64,000 nucleotides of DNA from an uncultured Bacillota bacterium (GTDB taxonomy: Bacteria; Bacillota_I; Bacilli_A; RFN20; CAG-449): NCBI GenBank assembly GCA_902493275.1, contig CABUOQ010000003.1, positions 1 through 64,000 of the forward strand, in the 5' to 3' direction. The notes beneath the pieces are model-generated. The model saw only the letters and a list, made by a program, of their open reading frames with translations. It was not told the origin of the DNA and searched no databases. Below, one piece after another: positions 19,634 to 29,066 of the stretch (positions are counted from its first letter, which is position 1; every line of letters begins with the position of its first letter). Both the position numbers and the translations under genes were made by a program.

Positions 19634-22147
19634 ATGAAAAGAAAAAATACATTATTTATTGTTTCACTTGTTAGTTTACTTTCTGCTTGCTCATTTAATG
19701 GTAATAGTTCTTTATCGAGTTCTACTAGCAATAATCAAAGTGAGTCAGTTCAAAGTTCAAGTGTAAGCAGCGTAATTGATAAAGATCACTATGAAGAACA
19801 AGAACCTGTACTAGCACCAGATAGTGATTTGGCAACATTTGATGAGTTGCCATATGTTTATGATAACAAGATAAAAATGCAAGGTGGTCAAGAGGTTCCA
19901 GATCCTTTTGTGTATCGTTTTAATGGACATTATTATCTATATCCAACTACTGGCGGAGGTGCAGTAAAAGCATTTAAGTCAGATGACTTATTTAATTGGG
20001 AATCTATTGGTAATGTTTATGAATATAGATCCGATGGCTCTGCCGCGCCAGATTCACAAACACCATTCGCTCCAGAAGTAACATATTTTAATGGTATGTT
20101 CTATATGATTGCTTCACCAAGCGGAAATGGTCACTATGTATTTTCTAGTGAATCACCAGAAGGTCCTTTCACTTGCATTAGTGAAAATATTGGTCATAAC
20201 ATCGATGGAAGTTTCTTTATTGATGGTAATGAAGATATTTATCTTTTTGGCGCAAGCAATGGATCAATTAAAGCTTATAAATTAGATGATGATATGCATA
20301 CTTTCCTTGAAGATGATAGTGGCACAGAATTATCAGCTGCATTAAGCACTTGCCGTGTTGGTGGCTGGAATGAAGGTCCTTATATGCTTCAAAGAAATGG
20401 TAGTTACTATATGACATATTGTGGAACGCATTATCTCTCTAAAGATTATCGTATTGATTATGCTTATTGTAAAGAAGGTAGCGACGTCTTTAAAGATAGT
20501 AGCTACACTCGAGAAGATACAATAGCTATTTCTACTGAAGATAGTTTTAATGGCTTAGGACACTCATCAACAGTATTAGGTCCAGATATGGATAGTTATT
20601 ATTTGGTTTACCATAACTTGGAACCATCAACATCAAGATACTTGAACCTTTCAAGATTATCATTTAATGGTTCAATGATGGTAGCTAATGATGTTAAAGA
20701 GAAAAATTTAGTTGGAACAGATTTACCACCTTTTTATTCTTATGATATAAGTGAAGGCTATGATTCTGTAGGAAATTATTATTTATCACCATTTGGTAGT
20801 GAAGAATCATTCACTGTTGAATTTAATGTCGCTGGTGAAGGAAAAATGATATTCTCTTATGTTGATGAAAGCAACTATTCTTATATGGAATATGTGAATA
20901 ATGCTATTACTATAAATAAAGTTATAGACGGAAATAAATCTGAAAAATATAAAGTTGAATTAATTAAAGAATATGATAATTCAGTTATGCATACATTCCG
21001 TTTACAATATCATAAAGGAAAAATGAATATCTACTTCGATAACATGGAAAAAGCTTATGGCATTGATGCTTACTTTGTTGGTGGTAAGATGGGTTATGAA
21101 ATTAATAACAATTTCATTGAAATCGGTTATACAGCTTATTCTAATGTAGCATTAGGTAGTTCAGATTCAAAAGCATATAATAGCAAAATATCTCTTGCAA
21201 ATGCTTATGATGAAAAACTTTCATATTTAACAGGTGATTCTAGATTACAAGTATGTGAGAGTAAATCTTTTGTTCAAGAAGATAATTATGATCTTGTTAT
21301 CGCTAATGAAAACGATCGTGCTACATATCGTGTCTATGAAGAAGAAGGAGATTATACTATTGAGATGCGTATGCCTTCTTCAAATGTCGGTAAGACAATT
21401 GGCGTTAGAGTGGACGATGGTGATATTCAAAAATTCACAATTACGGCTGATGGACCTTCTATCTATAAAAAAGGCGATATGAAAGTTTCAATCGGAAGTA
21501 TTTATTTAACAGAAGGCCAACACAATATTTCAATTTATAATGTTGGTGATGAAATTTCATTTAGTGAAATATTCTATGTATTAAATGATACAGAAGCAGA
21601 ATTCGGTGCAGTATTTGATGAATCATTTACTACAGATGAATGTCGTGTAAGAAACTCATTAAATTTGAATAAAAATGGTATTAATTCAGATAATCAGGAA
21701 TCATGTGGTATCATAACAAAAGCTAAATTTAGAAATGCCACTGTAGAATCTGAAATTAATTTAAAATCAATCAATGACTTCGGTTATGTTTCAGTCTTAT
21801 TAAATGTCTCTGATTATAATAAAAAATATAATGGTGATGCTGATGGAGCTGAAAGTCTTAATTGTTACCGTGGATATCAATTTAGAATTGATGGCAATAT
21901 GGCATATTTGATTTATACTGATTTTAATTTTTCAAAGACATTGAAACAAGTAGCATTATCAAATTTTGCAATGAATACTTATGTAACTTTAAAAATTACT
22001 CAAGAAAACAATAAATATACATGCTATATCGACGATGAAGAGATTATAAGTGTTGTATATAATATTGGTAATTTATATGGAAATATTGGTGTTATCGCTT
22101 CAAGATGCGATGCTACTATATCTTCACTTTTTGCTTATTGCGAATAA
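19634..22147 (+). CDS. large multimodular GH43 lipoprotein
   Basis: The 837-aa protein has lipobox Cys19 (LLSAC) and a Ser-rich linker. The GH43 propeller has its base Asp in VPDPFVYRFNGHYYLYPTT, an Asp in NIDGSFFIDGNEDIYLFG and a Glu in GGWNEGPYMLQRNGSYYMTYCG. A concanavalin-like module follows (FTVEFNVAGEGKMIFSYVD and on), then a CBM6-like stretch (ATYRVYEEEGDYTIEMRMPS) and another beta-sandwich at the end. Its domain order matches the cytosolic 13317 protein. It begins 2 bp after the previous stop and is last before a terminator-like hairpin. Confidence 0.83.
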   Translation: MKRKNTLFIVSLVSLLSACSFNGNSSLSSSTSNNQSESVQSSSVSSVIDKDHYEEQEPVLAPDSDLATFDELPYVYDNKIKMQGGQEVPDPFVYRFNGHYYLYPTTGGGAVKAFKSDDLFNWESIGNVYEYRSDGSAAPDSQTPFAPEVTYFNGMFYMIASPSGNGHYVFSSESPEGPFTCISENIGHNIDGSFFIDGNEDIYLFGASNGSIKAYKLDDDMHTFLEDDSGTELSAALSTCRVGGWNEGPYMLQRNGSYYMTYCGTHYLSKDYRIDYAYCKEGSDVFKDSSYTREDTIAISTEDSFNGLGHSSTVLGPDMDSYYLVYHNLEPSTSRYLNLSRLSFNGSMMVANDVKEKNLVGTDLPPFYSYDISEGYDSVGNYYLSPFGSEESFTVEFNVAGEGKMIFSYVDESNYSYMEYVNNAITINKVIDGNKSEKYKVELIKEYDNSVMHTFRLQYHKGKMNIYFDNMEKAYGIDAYFVGGKMGYEINNNFIEIGYTAYSNVALGSSDSKAYNSKISLANAYDEKLSYLTGDSRLQVCESKSFVQEDNYDLVIANENDRATYRVYEEEGDYTIEMRMPSSNVGKTIGVRVDDGDIQKFTITADGPSIYKKGDMKVSIGSIYLTEGQHNISIYNVGDEISFSEIFYVLNDTEAEFGAVFDESFTTDECRVRNSLNLNKNGINSDNQESCGIITKAKFRNATVESEINLKSINDFGYVSVLLNVSDYNKKYNGDADGAESLNCYRGYQFRIDGNMAYLIYTDFNFSKTLKQVALSNFAMNTYVTLKITQENNKYTCYIDDEEIISVVYNIGNLYGNIGVIASRCDATISSLFAYCE

Positions 22148-22160
22148 GTTATAAATAAAA

Positions 22161-22189
22161 AATAAGGAGAGCCAATAACTCTCCTTATT
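22161..22189 (+). terminator. intergenic hairpin between GH43 and GH36 genes
   Basis: AATAAGGAGAG (22161-22171) pairs perfectly with CTCTCCTTATT (22179-22189) around a 7-base loop. Only short T/A sequence follows, so it may attenuate or stabilise transcripts rather than stop them fully. Confidence 0.6.
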
Positions 22190-22207
22190 AAAATAAAGGA
22201 AAAAAAT

Positions 22208-24391
22208 ATGATTAAATATGATGAAAAAAATAAAATCTTTCACTTAACCAATAATAGCATTTCGTATTACCTGTATTTAAATGATGCAGGCTATTTGGAA
22301 ACATTATATTTTGGACAATATTTAAGTGAAATCTTTACTTCAGACGGAATTAGAAAAGCTTATGTAGATAATAATGCCACTGAATATTTTTCTTTCAAAG
22401 ACCAAAAAGAATGCACATATACTGATAATTTTAAAAGTACATACGCTTTGTTAGAAATGTCATCTCATGGATTAAATGATAAGCGTGGAGCACCGGTTGT
22501 ATTAAAATATAATAATGGCTCAACTGTTACAAATTTTAAATATGTTAATCATGAAATCTATAAGGGAATAAAACCATTATCTAACTTGCCACATGCTTTG
22601 AATCATGATGATTGTGAGACGCTAGAGATTTTATTAAAAGAAAAATATCATGATATATTTTGTAAGTTCTATTTAACTATTTATCTTGATAAAGATATTG
22701 TTGTAAAAAATTTTGAAATTATCAACAAATCAGATGAGACAGTCTTCATTCAAAAAGCATTCTCTATGCAATTAGATTTGAATAATGTCGATTATCGTTT
22801 TGTGCATTTTAGAGGTTGCTGGGCAAAGGAAAGAGATTATATCATCAATGATGTTCATGATGGAATTCAAGAGGTTGCATCTAATTTTGGTCGTTCTTCC
22901 CATGATGAAAATCCTTTTGTGTATTTACAAAAAAAAGATGCTTCAAATGAATGTGGAGAAGTTATTGGTTTTAATTTAATCTATAGTGGTAATTTTAAGT
23001 TTAGAATGTTTAATAGTTATTTTCATAATTTACATATTACTTATGGAATTAATGATGAAGATTTCTTATGGAATTTAGGACCTAATGAAAGTTTTGTTAC
23101 CCCTCAAGCAGTGATTTCTTATTCATATCAAGGTGTAGATAAAATGTCACAAAACTTCCATAGATTTATTAAAGAAGATTTAATAACTTATGAAAAAGAT
23201 AAGGGCTATAAACCAGTCTTATTTAATTCATGGGAAGGTTGTTATTTTGATTTCACTACAGAATCAATTATTTCATATATTGATGATTCTAAAAAAATTA
23301 ATGCTGAATTATTTGTTCTTGATGATGGATGGTTTGGTAGAAGAAATGACGATTTTGATGGGCTAGGGGATTGGTGGATTAACACTAAGAAAATTGATTT
23401 AAGCAAGGTTATCAAACATTGTCATGATAACAATATGAAATTTGGCATTTGGTTTGAACCAGAGATGGTTAATCCTAAGAGTGACCTTTTCTTAAATAAT
23501 CCATCTTATATTCTAGGTGAATCAAATCAAGATTTAACTATTCATCGTCATCAATTCCATCTAGATTTTTCTAATAAAGAAGTAGTCGATAATATCTATA
23601 GACAAATGGTGGATATTTTAGATAAATATCAAATAGATTATATCAAATGGGATTATAATCGCACTGTTAGTGAATCTTTTTCTCAGTGTTATGATGCTTC
23701 TCATCAAGGTGAAATATATCATCGTCTCGTGTTAGGCTATTATGATTTAATTTCACGATTAAGAGAGCGCTATCCTCATATCATGTTTGAAGGATGTGCT
23801 TCTGGTGGTGGAAGATTTGATATGGGAACATTGTTTTATTGTCCTCAAATTTGGTGCAGTGATGAATCTGATCCAATTCAAAGAATATTCATTCAATACA
23901 ATACTTCATTAGGATATCCATTATCAACTATAGGCTCACACGCTAATGCTAATCCAATAACATCTTATAAAACTAAAGCAAGTATCGCATTGTTTGGAAG
24001 CTATGGATATGAAATGAATCCTAATAAACTAACAAAGACAGAAATTGATGAACTTGTTGAAATAGCATCTATTTATAAAAAATATCATCAAGAGGTTATT
24101 TGTAATGGTACTTTATATCATATATTATCACCAGTGACAACAAACTTCATTTGTATGATGAGTGTTAGCCAAAAGAAAGATAAAGCTTTAATTTTATTGA
24201 TGAATAAATTAAAAGAAACTGATCAATATCGTTTCATAAAACTAAAAGGATTAGATGAAAAGAAGAAATATATTAATAATTTTGACAATCGAATTTATAC
24301 AGGTGAATACTTGATGAAAGTGGGGTTAAACTTTACATTTGATTGGTTTGACGAATTTAAGTGCCGATTAATTGAAATAAATGAGATATAA
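22208..24391 (+). CDS. GH36 alpha-galactosidase
   Basis: The 727-aa cytosolic enzyme has the full GH36 length. The nucleophile is Asp482 in DYIKWDYNR and the acid/base is Asp552 in IWCSDESDP. FGIWFEPEMVNPKSDL, HRHQFHLDFS, FEGCASGGGRFDMG and YPLSTIGSHAN are diagnostic. It removes terminal alpha-1,6-galactose from imported oligosaccharides, consistent with galactose-decorated plant polymers or raffinose-type sugars. AAAGGA precedes the ATG. It lies after a hairpin, so it may be partly uncoupled from the upstream GH43 genes. Confidence 0.93.
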   Translation: MIKYDEKNKIFHLTNNSISYYLYLNDAGYLETLYFGQYLSEIFTSDGIRKAYVDNNATEYFSFKDQKECTYTDNFKSTYALLEMSSHGLNDKRGAPVVLKYNNGSTVTNFKYVNHEIYKGIKPLSNLPHALNHDDCETLEILLKEKYHDIFCKFYLTIYLDKDIVVKNFEIINKSDETVFIQKAFSMQLDLNNVDYRFVHFRGCWAKERDYIINDVHDGIQEVASNFGRSSHDENPFVYLQKKDASNECGEVIGFNLIYSGNFKFRMFNSYFHNLHITYGINDEDFLWNLGPNESFVTPQAVISYSYQGVDKMSQNFHRFIKEDLITYEKDKGYKPVLFNSWEGCYFDFTTESIISYIDDSKKINAELFVLDDGWFGRRNDDFDGLGDWWINTKKIDLSKVIKHCHDNNMKFGIWFEPEMVNPKSDLFLNNPSYILGESNQDLTIHRHQFHLDFSNKEVVDNIYRQMVDILDKYQIDYIKWDYNRTVSESFSQCYDASHQGEIYHRLVLGYYDLISRLRERYPHIMFEGCASGGGRFDMGTLFYCPQIWCSDESDPIQRIFIQYNTSLGYPLSTIGSHANANPITSYKTKASIALFGSYGYEMNPNKLTKTEIDELVEIASIYKKYHQEVICNGTLYHILSPVTTNFICMMSVSQKKDKALILLMNKLKETDQYRFIKLKGLDEKKKYINNFDNRIYTGEYLMKVGLNFTFDWFDEFKCRLIEINEI

Positions 24392-24431
24392 TATACATTA
24401 ATTTTATTGTGATTTTAACTAAAAACAATTA

Positions 24432-24455
24432 AAAAAAGCCTATTTATAGGCGTTT
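24432..24455. terminator. short hairpin after GH36
   Basis: GCCTA (24438-24442) pairs with TAGGC (24447-24451), with an A run before it and GTTT after it. It is a weak, possibly bidirectional terminator between GH36 and the esterase promoter. Confidence 0.35.
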
Positions 24456-24456
24456 A

Positions 24457-24534
24457 AGTAACCGCTTACAGCAAAATGTTTAGCGCATATAAATAGTGCC
24501 TAAGATTGATTTTATGCCTAATTTAAGGTTAAAT
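24457..24534 (+). promoter_or_regulatory. operator and promoter before the acetylesterase lipoprotein
   Basis: AGTAACCGCTTACA (24457-24470) matches 13 of 14 cre consensus positions and shares CTTACA with the 5413 operator. Downstream, TTGATT (24506-24511) and TTAAAT (24529-24534) are spaced by 17 bp and may be the promoter. The operator lies 35 bp before the -35, so activation or looping is possible as well as repression. Confidence 0.5.
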
Positions 24535-24572
24535 ATATATGTAGTAACATATTAATAAAGGAGTAAAAAAAT

Positions 24573-26450
24573 ATGAAAAAAAATTTAGCAGTACTCGTAT
24601 TATCATCACTTACTTTACTCGTTGCTTGTAATAATGGAGGTACATCTTCTACTAGTCAAAGTAGCAGTAGTTCTTTAGAAAGTAGCACTGTTGAAAGTTC
24701 AGTGTCAGAAAGTTCTTCAGAAGAAAAAGTGTGTATTGAAGATAATAAAGTACATTTGATTATTCTTACTGGACAAAGTGGAGCCAGAGGAAAAGCTGTT
24801 AATTCAGATCTTACAGATGAACAAAAAGAAGAAAACCTTGATGTTGATATTTGTGCTGATGGTCTAGATATGCCTAGACTTAACAAAATTCCAGAGACAT
24901 TATCAGCTCAAGCAGTATTAAAAGCTTTAAAACCTGGATTTGGTGATAATTCTTCTGAATTTGGACCTGAGCTTGGTATGGGTGAAACATTAGCAAGCCG
25001 CTTCCCTAGAAATGGAGAATCTAGAAAGTCAGTAATTGTTAAATATACTGCTTGTGGTTCAACATTTCTTAATCATTGGTATTCAGAATCAGCTATAGAT
25101 GATGTTGAAATCTGTGATAAACTTGATTTAGAACAAATAAGATCATATGAAGCAACTGACAAAGAAACCGGTGAAGTTGTTGAAAAATCAACTGGACCAT
25201 TAACAAATAATTTATATCAATTAATTGATTCAACAATTGCTCAACTTGCTGATGAAGGATTTGAAACAGTAATTGATGGTGCAATTTTTGTTCATGGTGA
25301 ACAAGATGCAAAATTCGATGACAACATGGATATTTTTGAAAAATCAATGGAATATTTCATTAAAGATTTACGTAATTATGTTGGAAATGAAGAAATGCCA
25401 TTTATCGTTACCGAAGCTTTGACAAATAGCGCTAAGTATTCAAATAGATTAAGAGAGATTCAAAGAGGAATTACCGAAAAAGTTGATCACACTTCTTTTG
25501 TCTCGACAACAGATCTATATACAAACACATTTGAACCATGGCACTTTGGAACCGAGAGTAATTTCATTTTAGGCAATCGTGCTGCTGCTGAACTTATTTC
25601 TTATAATGATAATCGTAAAGTTGTTTCATTTGAAGAAAAAGAAATTAATGTTCCATTAAATGCTGAAGTAGCTTTACCAAAATACTTAAAAGCAACATTT
25701 GATAATGAATATGAAGGATATGTTAAGATTGATTATACTTCAGAATATGATAGAACAAAATTAGGTGTTCAAGAAGTTTCATTCAAAGCTGAAACCAATT
25801 GCGGAACATATAATGGTAAATTAAAGGTTAATGTAACTACTGAACCATTTGTTGATGGTGTCTTAAATGAATATGCAACAACTAAAAAGAATACTAGTGA
25901 AGGCATTGGTGATATTTATGTCACTAAAGGAGAAAATGGTTTATATGTAAGTGCAAAAATCAATGATAAAGATTTATGGACTGATGGTGAATCATGGCAC
26001 ACAGGTGATATGGGACAAAAAGACGCTAATGATGATTTTAGAATCTACATTGCTACCGATGACGCTGATGCAAGATATACCGCTTGCTTAAGCGCAGCAA
26101 ATCTTTTAAGAATGTATGCTGATGGAACAACCTTGACCGATGCTGGATTACCAAAGAAAAATTTGGTTTATACAAAAATGTTAGGGGAATATAAATATCA
26201 TGTAACTACTCATGGAATAGTCAATGTTGAAGATGGCGAAGCTTCTAATGGTATGGATTTAGAACTCTATTTACCTTATGAAGATATTGGTGTTGATGAT
26301 CCAGATACCATCAAGTTGTGCTTTAACTACAACAATGTTACCTCAACATCTGGTAAAAAGACTAACGAAGATCATTACTTCGCTAAAAATGCTGTAGCTA
26401 ATGCTGAAACAGATATTAATAATTACTTCTCTATAAGTGAATTAATTTAA
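24573..26450 (+). CDS. secreted SGNH/CE6-like acetylesterase lipoprotein with CBM9-like tail
   Basis: The 625-aa lipoprotein has lipobox Cys19 (LLVAC) and a Ser-rich linker. The SASA/CE6-type esterase domain has block I GQSGARG with Ser69, then FGPELGMGE, the HGEQDAKFDD block and His324 in EPWHFGTES. An Ig-like domain follows (about 365-425). The end (DGVLNEYATTKKN, ISDKDL-like INDKDLWTDGESW, DDFRIYIATDD) resembles CBM9-type domains. It probably removes acetyl groups from xylan or pectin at the surface so that the GH43 enzymes can act. Block I reads GQSGARG rather than the commoner GQSNMAG, so the exact substrate is open. A strong AAAGGAG lies before the ATG. Confidence 0.78.
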   Translation: MKKNLAVLVLSSLTLLVACNNGGTSSTSQSSSSSLESSTVESSVSESSSEEKVCIEDNKVHLIILTGQSGARGKAVNSDLTDEQKEENLDVDICADGLDMPRLNKIPETLSAQAVLKALKPGFGDNSSEFGPELGMGETLASRFPRNGESRKSVIVKYTACGSTFLNHWYSESAIDDVEICDKLDLEQIRSYEATDKETGEVVEKSTGPLTNNLYQLIDSTIAQLADEGFETVIDGAIFVHGEQDAKFDDNMDIFEKSMEYFIKDLRNYVGNEEMPFIVTEALTNSAKYSNRLREIQRGITEKVDHTSFVSTTDLYTNTFEPWHFGTESNFILGNRAAAELISYNDNRKVVSFEEKEINVPLNAEVALPKYLKATFDNEYEGYVKIDYTSEYDRTKLGVQEVSFKAETNCGTYNGKLKVNVTTEPFVDGVLNEYATTKKNTSEGIGDIYVTKGENGLYVSAKINDKDLWTDGESWHTGDMGQKDANDDFRIYIATDDADARYTACLSAANLLRMYADGTTLTDAGLPKKNLVYTKMLGEYKYHVTTHGIVNVEDGEASNGMDLELYLPYEDIGVDDPDTIKLCFNYNNVTSTSGKKTNEDHYFAKNAVANAETDINNYFSISELI

Positions 26451-26467
26451 GTTTATAAGGAGTCTAT

Positions 26468-27646
26468 ATGAACGTATTAGGTGCGGATCCATATATTCTT
26501 TTTGATGAAAAAAGTGGCTATTATTATTGCTATGCAACAAGTAATAGTAGTGAAGAAGGACAATTTTATATTTATAAATCGACAGATTTAATTAATTGGA
26601 AATTTGTCGGTTATGCTTTAAATACTAAGATTAATAGTTGGGCTAAGGATTGGTTCTGGGCTCCAGAATGTTATTTTAATCCTAATAATGGTTATTACTA
26701 TCTTTTCTATAGTGCGGTTTTAAAAGACGAGTTAGTCGAACATTATTTTGCTAATCCAAATTATATCGAAAGCGCTAAAATTGGTGTGGCGGTAAGCAAA
26801 TCGCCAGAAGGACCATTTATCAATATCAATGATCGACCAATGGATTATTATCCATATGATCCAGAATATTATGATATTGATTGCATTTTTAAAAATGTCT
26901 TTGCTAAAGAAGTGACTCTACAAGAGGGTTTAAAGGCCCCTAGAGGAACATATTTATCATCAATTGATGTTAATCTATTCTTTGATAAAAATAAAATCTT
27001 TATGTATTATTCTCGTTGCTGCTATCATAATTGTGTCTACGATAAAGAATTAAAAAAATATATCGAGGAGAGCAATATTTTAGGAGTTGAATTAAATACT
27101 GAATGGTGGTTTGATAAAAACGCTTCTATGATGCCGACAATTAAAAATGAATTTATTGGATTTAATAAAGAAAAAAATAGAAGAGAAGATAAGTTTGTTA
27201 ACATAATTAATTATCAAAGCCAACCACAAAAATGGGAAAATGGTCATGTATATGATTATGAAACCTTTTCTAAAAGAAATCGTCGATGGTCAGAGGGAAG
27301 TACAACTTTCAAAAGAATCATCGATGGTAAAGAGAAATATTGTATAACTTATTCTTGCAACAATTTTGAAAATGCTTTATATGGAGTTGGTATTGCTTTT
27401 GGAGATGAACCTTTAGGCAAATATACAAAGTATGAGCAAAACCCTATTATTCATCAAATTAGTGAGCAATCTCTTTATTCTACAGGACATGGTACAATCA
27501 TAGAAAAAGATGGTAATACTTATTATTTCTTCCATGGTCGTGATTCAATAGAAAAAGATAGAACCCTTTATATTGGAAAACTAGATATTAATAGTCTTGA
27601 TGATATTAAAGTTAGTGATATTATTCATTGTAAGTTAATTAAATAA
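26468..27646 (+). CDS. cytosolic GH43 enzyme
   Basis: The 392-aa protein has no signal. It has a GH43 propeller starting directly at the first blade: base Asp7 (LGADPYILFD), then FWAPECYFNPNNGYYYLFYS, an Asp in SSIDVNLFFDKNKIFMYYS and a Glu in RRWSEGSTTFKR. It is compact, without accessory modules, and would trim imported oligosaccharides to monosaccharides (arabinose or xylose). It follows the esterase by 17 bp with AAGGAG upstream. A strong terminator after it closes the locus. Confidence 0.82.
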   Translation: MNVLGADPYILFDEKSGYYYCYATSNSSEEGQFYIYKSTDLINWKFVGYALNTKINSWAKDWFWAPECYFNPNNGYYYLFYSAVLKDELVEHYFANPNYIESAKIGVAVSKSPEGPFININDRPMDYYPYDPEYYDIDCIFKNVFAKEVTLQEGLKAPRGTYLSSIDVNLFFDKNKIFMYYSRCCYHNCVYDKELKKYIEESNILGVELNTEWWFDKNASMMPTIKNEFIGFNKEKNRREDKFVNIINYQSQPQKWENGHVYDYETFSKRNRRWSEGSTTFKRIIDGKEKYCITYSCNNFENALYGVGIAFGDEPLGKYTKYEQNPIIHQISEQSLYSTGHGTIIEKDGNTYYFFHGRDSIEKDRTLYIGKLDINSLDDIKVSDIIHCKLIK

Positions 27647-27655
27647 TTATTTAAG

Positions 27656-27696
27656 AACTTAAAAGATGTCAATTATAGCGTCTTTTAAGTTTTTTT
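27656..27696 (+). terminator. rho-independent terminator closing the first polysaccharide locus
   Basis: AACTTAAAAGA (27656-27666) pairs perfectly with TCTTTTAAGTT (27681-27691), followed by a T run. It lies 10 bp after the GH43 stop. Confidence 0.85.
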
Positions 27697-27817
27697 ATGT
27701 AAAAAATAGCTAAATATTGTTTTTTTCATAATATATTAATTTATACTTCTTTTATTATTTTACTTTTTCGTTTACAATATATAAGTAGAATACTTTTTCT
27801 ACAAAAGCGAGGAGAAA

Positions 27818-28379
27818 ATGAAAAAAAGTAAAATTTTATTTGCACTTTTATTAACTAGTGCGGCGTTAGTCTCGTGTGGAGCTAACAAAACAGAAGTATC
27901 ATTTGCTAAGGCAAAAGAAATTGCTACCGAAAATAGCAAAAAAGAAATCACCTACACAAGCGCTACTGTTACAACAAAATACACAAAATTTGATTTGACC
28001 ATTCCTGAAAGCGTTCTAGCTCTCTTAGGTAAAACACAAGAAGAGTTTAAACAAGAAATGTTAAGTAGCCAAGGAATTAAATAAAGAAACAAAACAAGAA
28101 TTGACAGATGCTGCTGAAATTCAAGCTATGCGTTTAGATGTTAGCTTATTTGATGATGAAAAAGAAGCTGAGGGTGTAACTTTCTACGTTGAAAAAAATT
28201 GTTTATCTTTTACTGCACAATATGAAGAAGAAGGAGCTTTAATAAAAGCTACTGCAGCATATAATGAATACAATTATTTAACAAAGACAGAACAAGAAAC
28301 AAAAATGTCAATGGCTGTTGGTACTGAAAAACTTGATATGAATCTTGGCGCAGTTATCAGTGTCAGCTATAAGAAATAA
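27818..28379 (+). pseudogene. small lipoprotein gene split by a +1 frameshift
   Basis: The first part (27818-28084) has a good Shine-Dalgarno and a lipobox at Cys20 (LVSC), and encodes 88 aa ending QGIK-stop. From about 28073 the next frame reads ELNKETKQELTDAAEIQ and continues without break to 28379 (DEKEAEGVTFYVEKN and so on). Joined, the two frames give one lipoprotein of about 186 aa with a helical then beta-rich profile. The offset equals one extra base near 28070-28084. It is a pseudogene, a sequencing error or, less likely, a programmed shift. The intact protein would be a small surface lipoprotein of unknown role. A terminator follows. Confidence 0.75.
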
Positions 28380-28409
28380 TTAACGAATAATATCGTATTT
28401 ATTATTATT

Positions 28410-28436
28410 GAAACGCATTTTGCGTTTCTTTTTTTT
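28410..28436 (+). terminator. rho-independent terminator
   Basis: GAAACGCA (28410-28417) pairs with TGCGTTTC (28421-28428) around TTT, followed by eight Ts. It ends the split lipoprotein gene. Confidence 0.88.
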
Positions 28437-28515
28437 AATAATAATTTTTGTAAAGATAAAAGTTTATAGAAAAAAAATATGTAAGTAATATATAATAATC
28501 TAGAGGAATATTGAT

Positions 28516-29064
28516 ATGTTTTTAATAGTTGGTTTAGGAAATCCAGGAAGAGAGTATGAAAATACTCGTCACAATATGGGATTTCAAGTATTAAATAAAT
28601 TAGCTCTTCGTTGGAAGGTTGATTTTAATAAAGAAGATTTTCATGGCGAATATGTTAAAACAAGTTTTAATGGTCAAGATGTCATTCTTTTAAAACCGAT
28701 GACATTTATGAATCTATCTGGCCAAAGTGTCATGGAATTATCACATTTTTATAAGATTCCTACAGAAAATATTTTAGTGATTTTTGATGATTTAGATACT
28801 GTTCCTGGAAAAATAAGGTTAAGGGAAAAAGGATCTTCTGGAGGACAAAAAGGAATACAATCAATTATTGATATGATGCATACTGATCAAATAAAAAGAA
28901 TTAAAATTGGAATTGGACGCTCATCTATTCCAGTAGTTGATTATGTTTTATCAGTTCCTTCTAAAGAAGAATTAGAGAAAATTGACATGGCCCAAAACAT
29001 AGCTTTAGATGCAATTGAAGCATTTTTAAATAAAGGGTTTTTATACGCCTTAAGTAGATATTAA
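28516..29064 (+). CDS. pth: peptidyl-tRNA hydrolase
   Basis: The 182-aa protein has the usual length. It releases peptide from peptidyl-tRNA that drops off ribosomes. The N-terminal MFLIVGLGNPGREYENTRHN has the catalytic His19. The substrate-binding Asn lies in MTFMNLSG, the catalytic Asp in IFDDLDTVPGKIRL, and GSSGGQKGIQSI is also diagnostic. A TATAAT (28491-28496) lies just upstream as a likely -10. It is 2 bp before mfd, the neighbour it also has near it in Bacillus. Confidence 0.97.
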   Translation: MFLIVGLGNPGREYENTRHNMGFQVLNKLALRWKVDFNKEDFHGEYVKTSFNGQDVILLKPMTFMNLSGQSVMELSHFYKIPTENILVIFDDLDTVPGKIRLREKGSSGGQKGIQSIIDMMHTDQIKRIKIGIGRSSIPVVDYVLSVPSKEELEKIDMAQNIALDAIEAFLNKGFLYALSRY

Positions 29065-29066
29065 TT

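Noticed and set aside
25093..25347. Minus-strand open frame inside the acetylesterase gene
   Set aside because: It is His/Leu/Gln-rich, antisense to a well-supported gene, and has no Shine-Dalgarno; it reflects codon bias of the sense strand.
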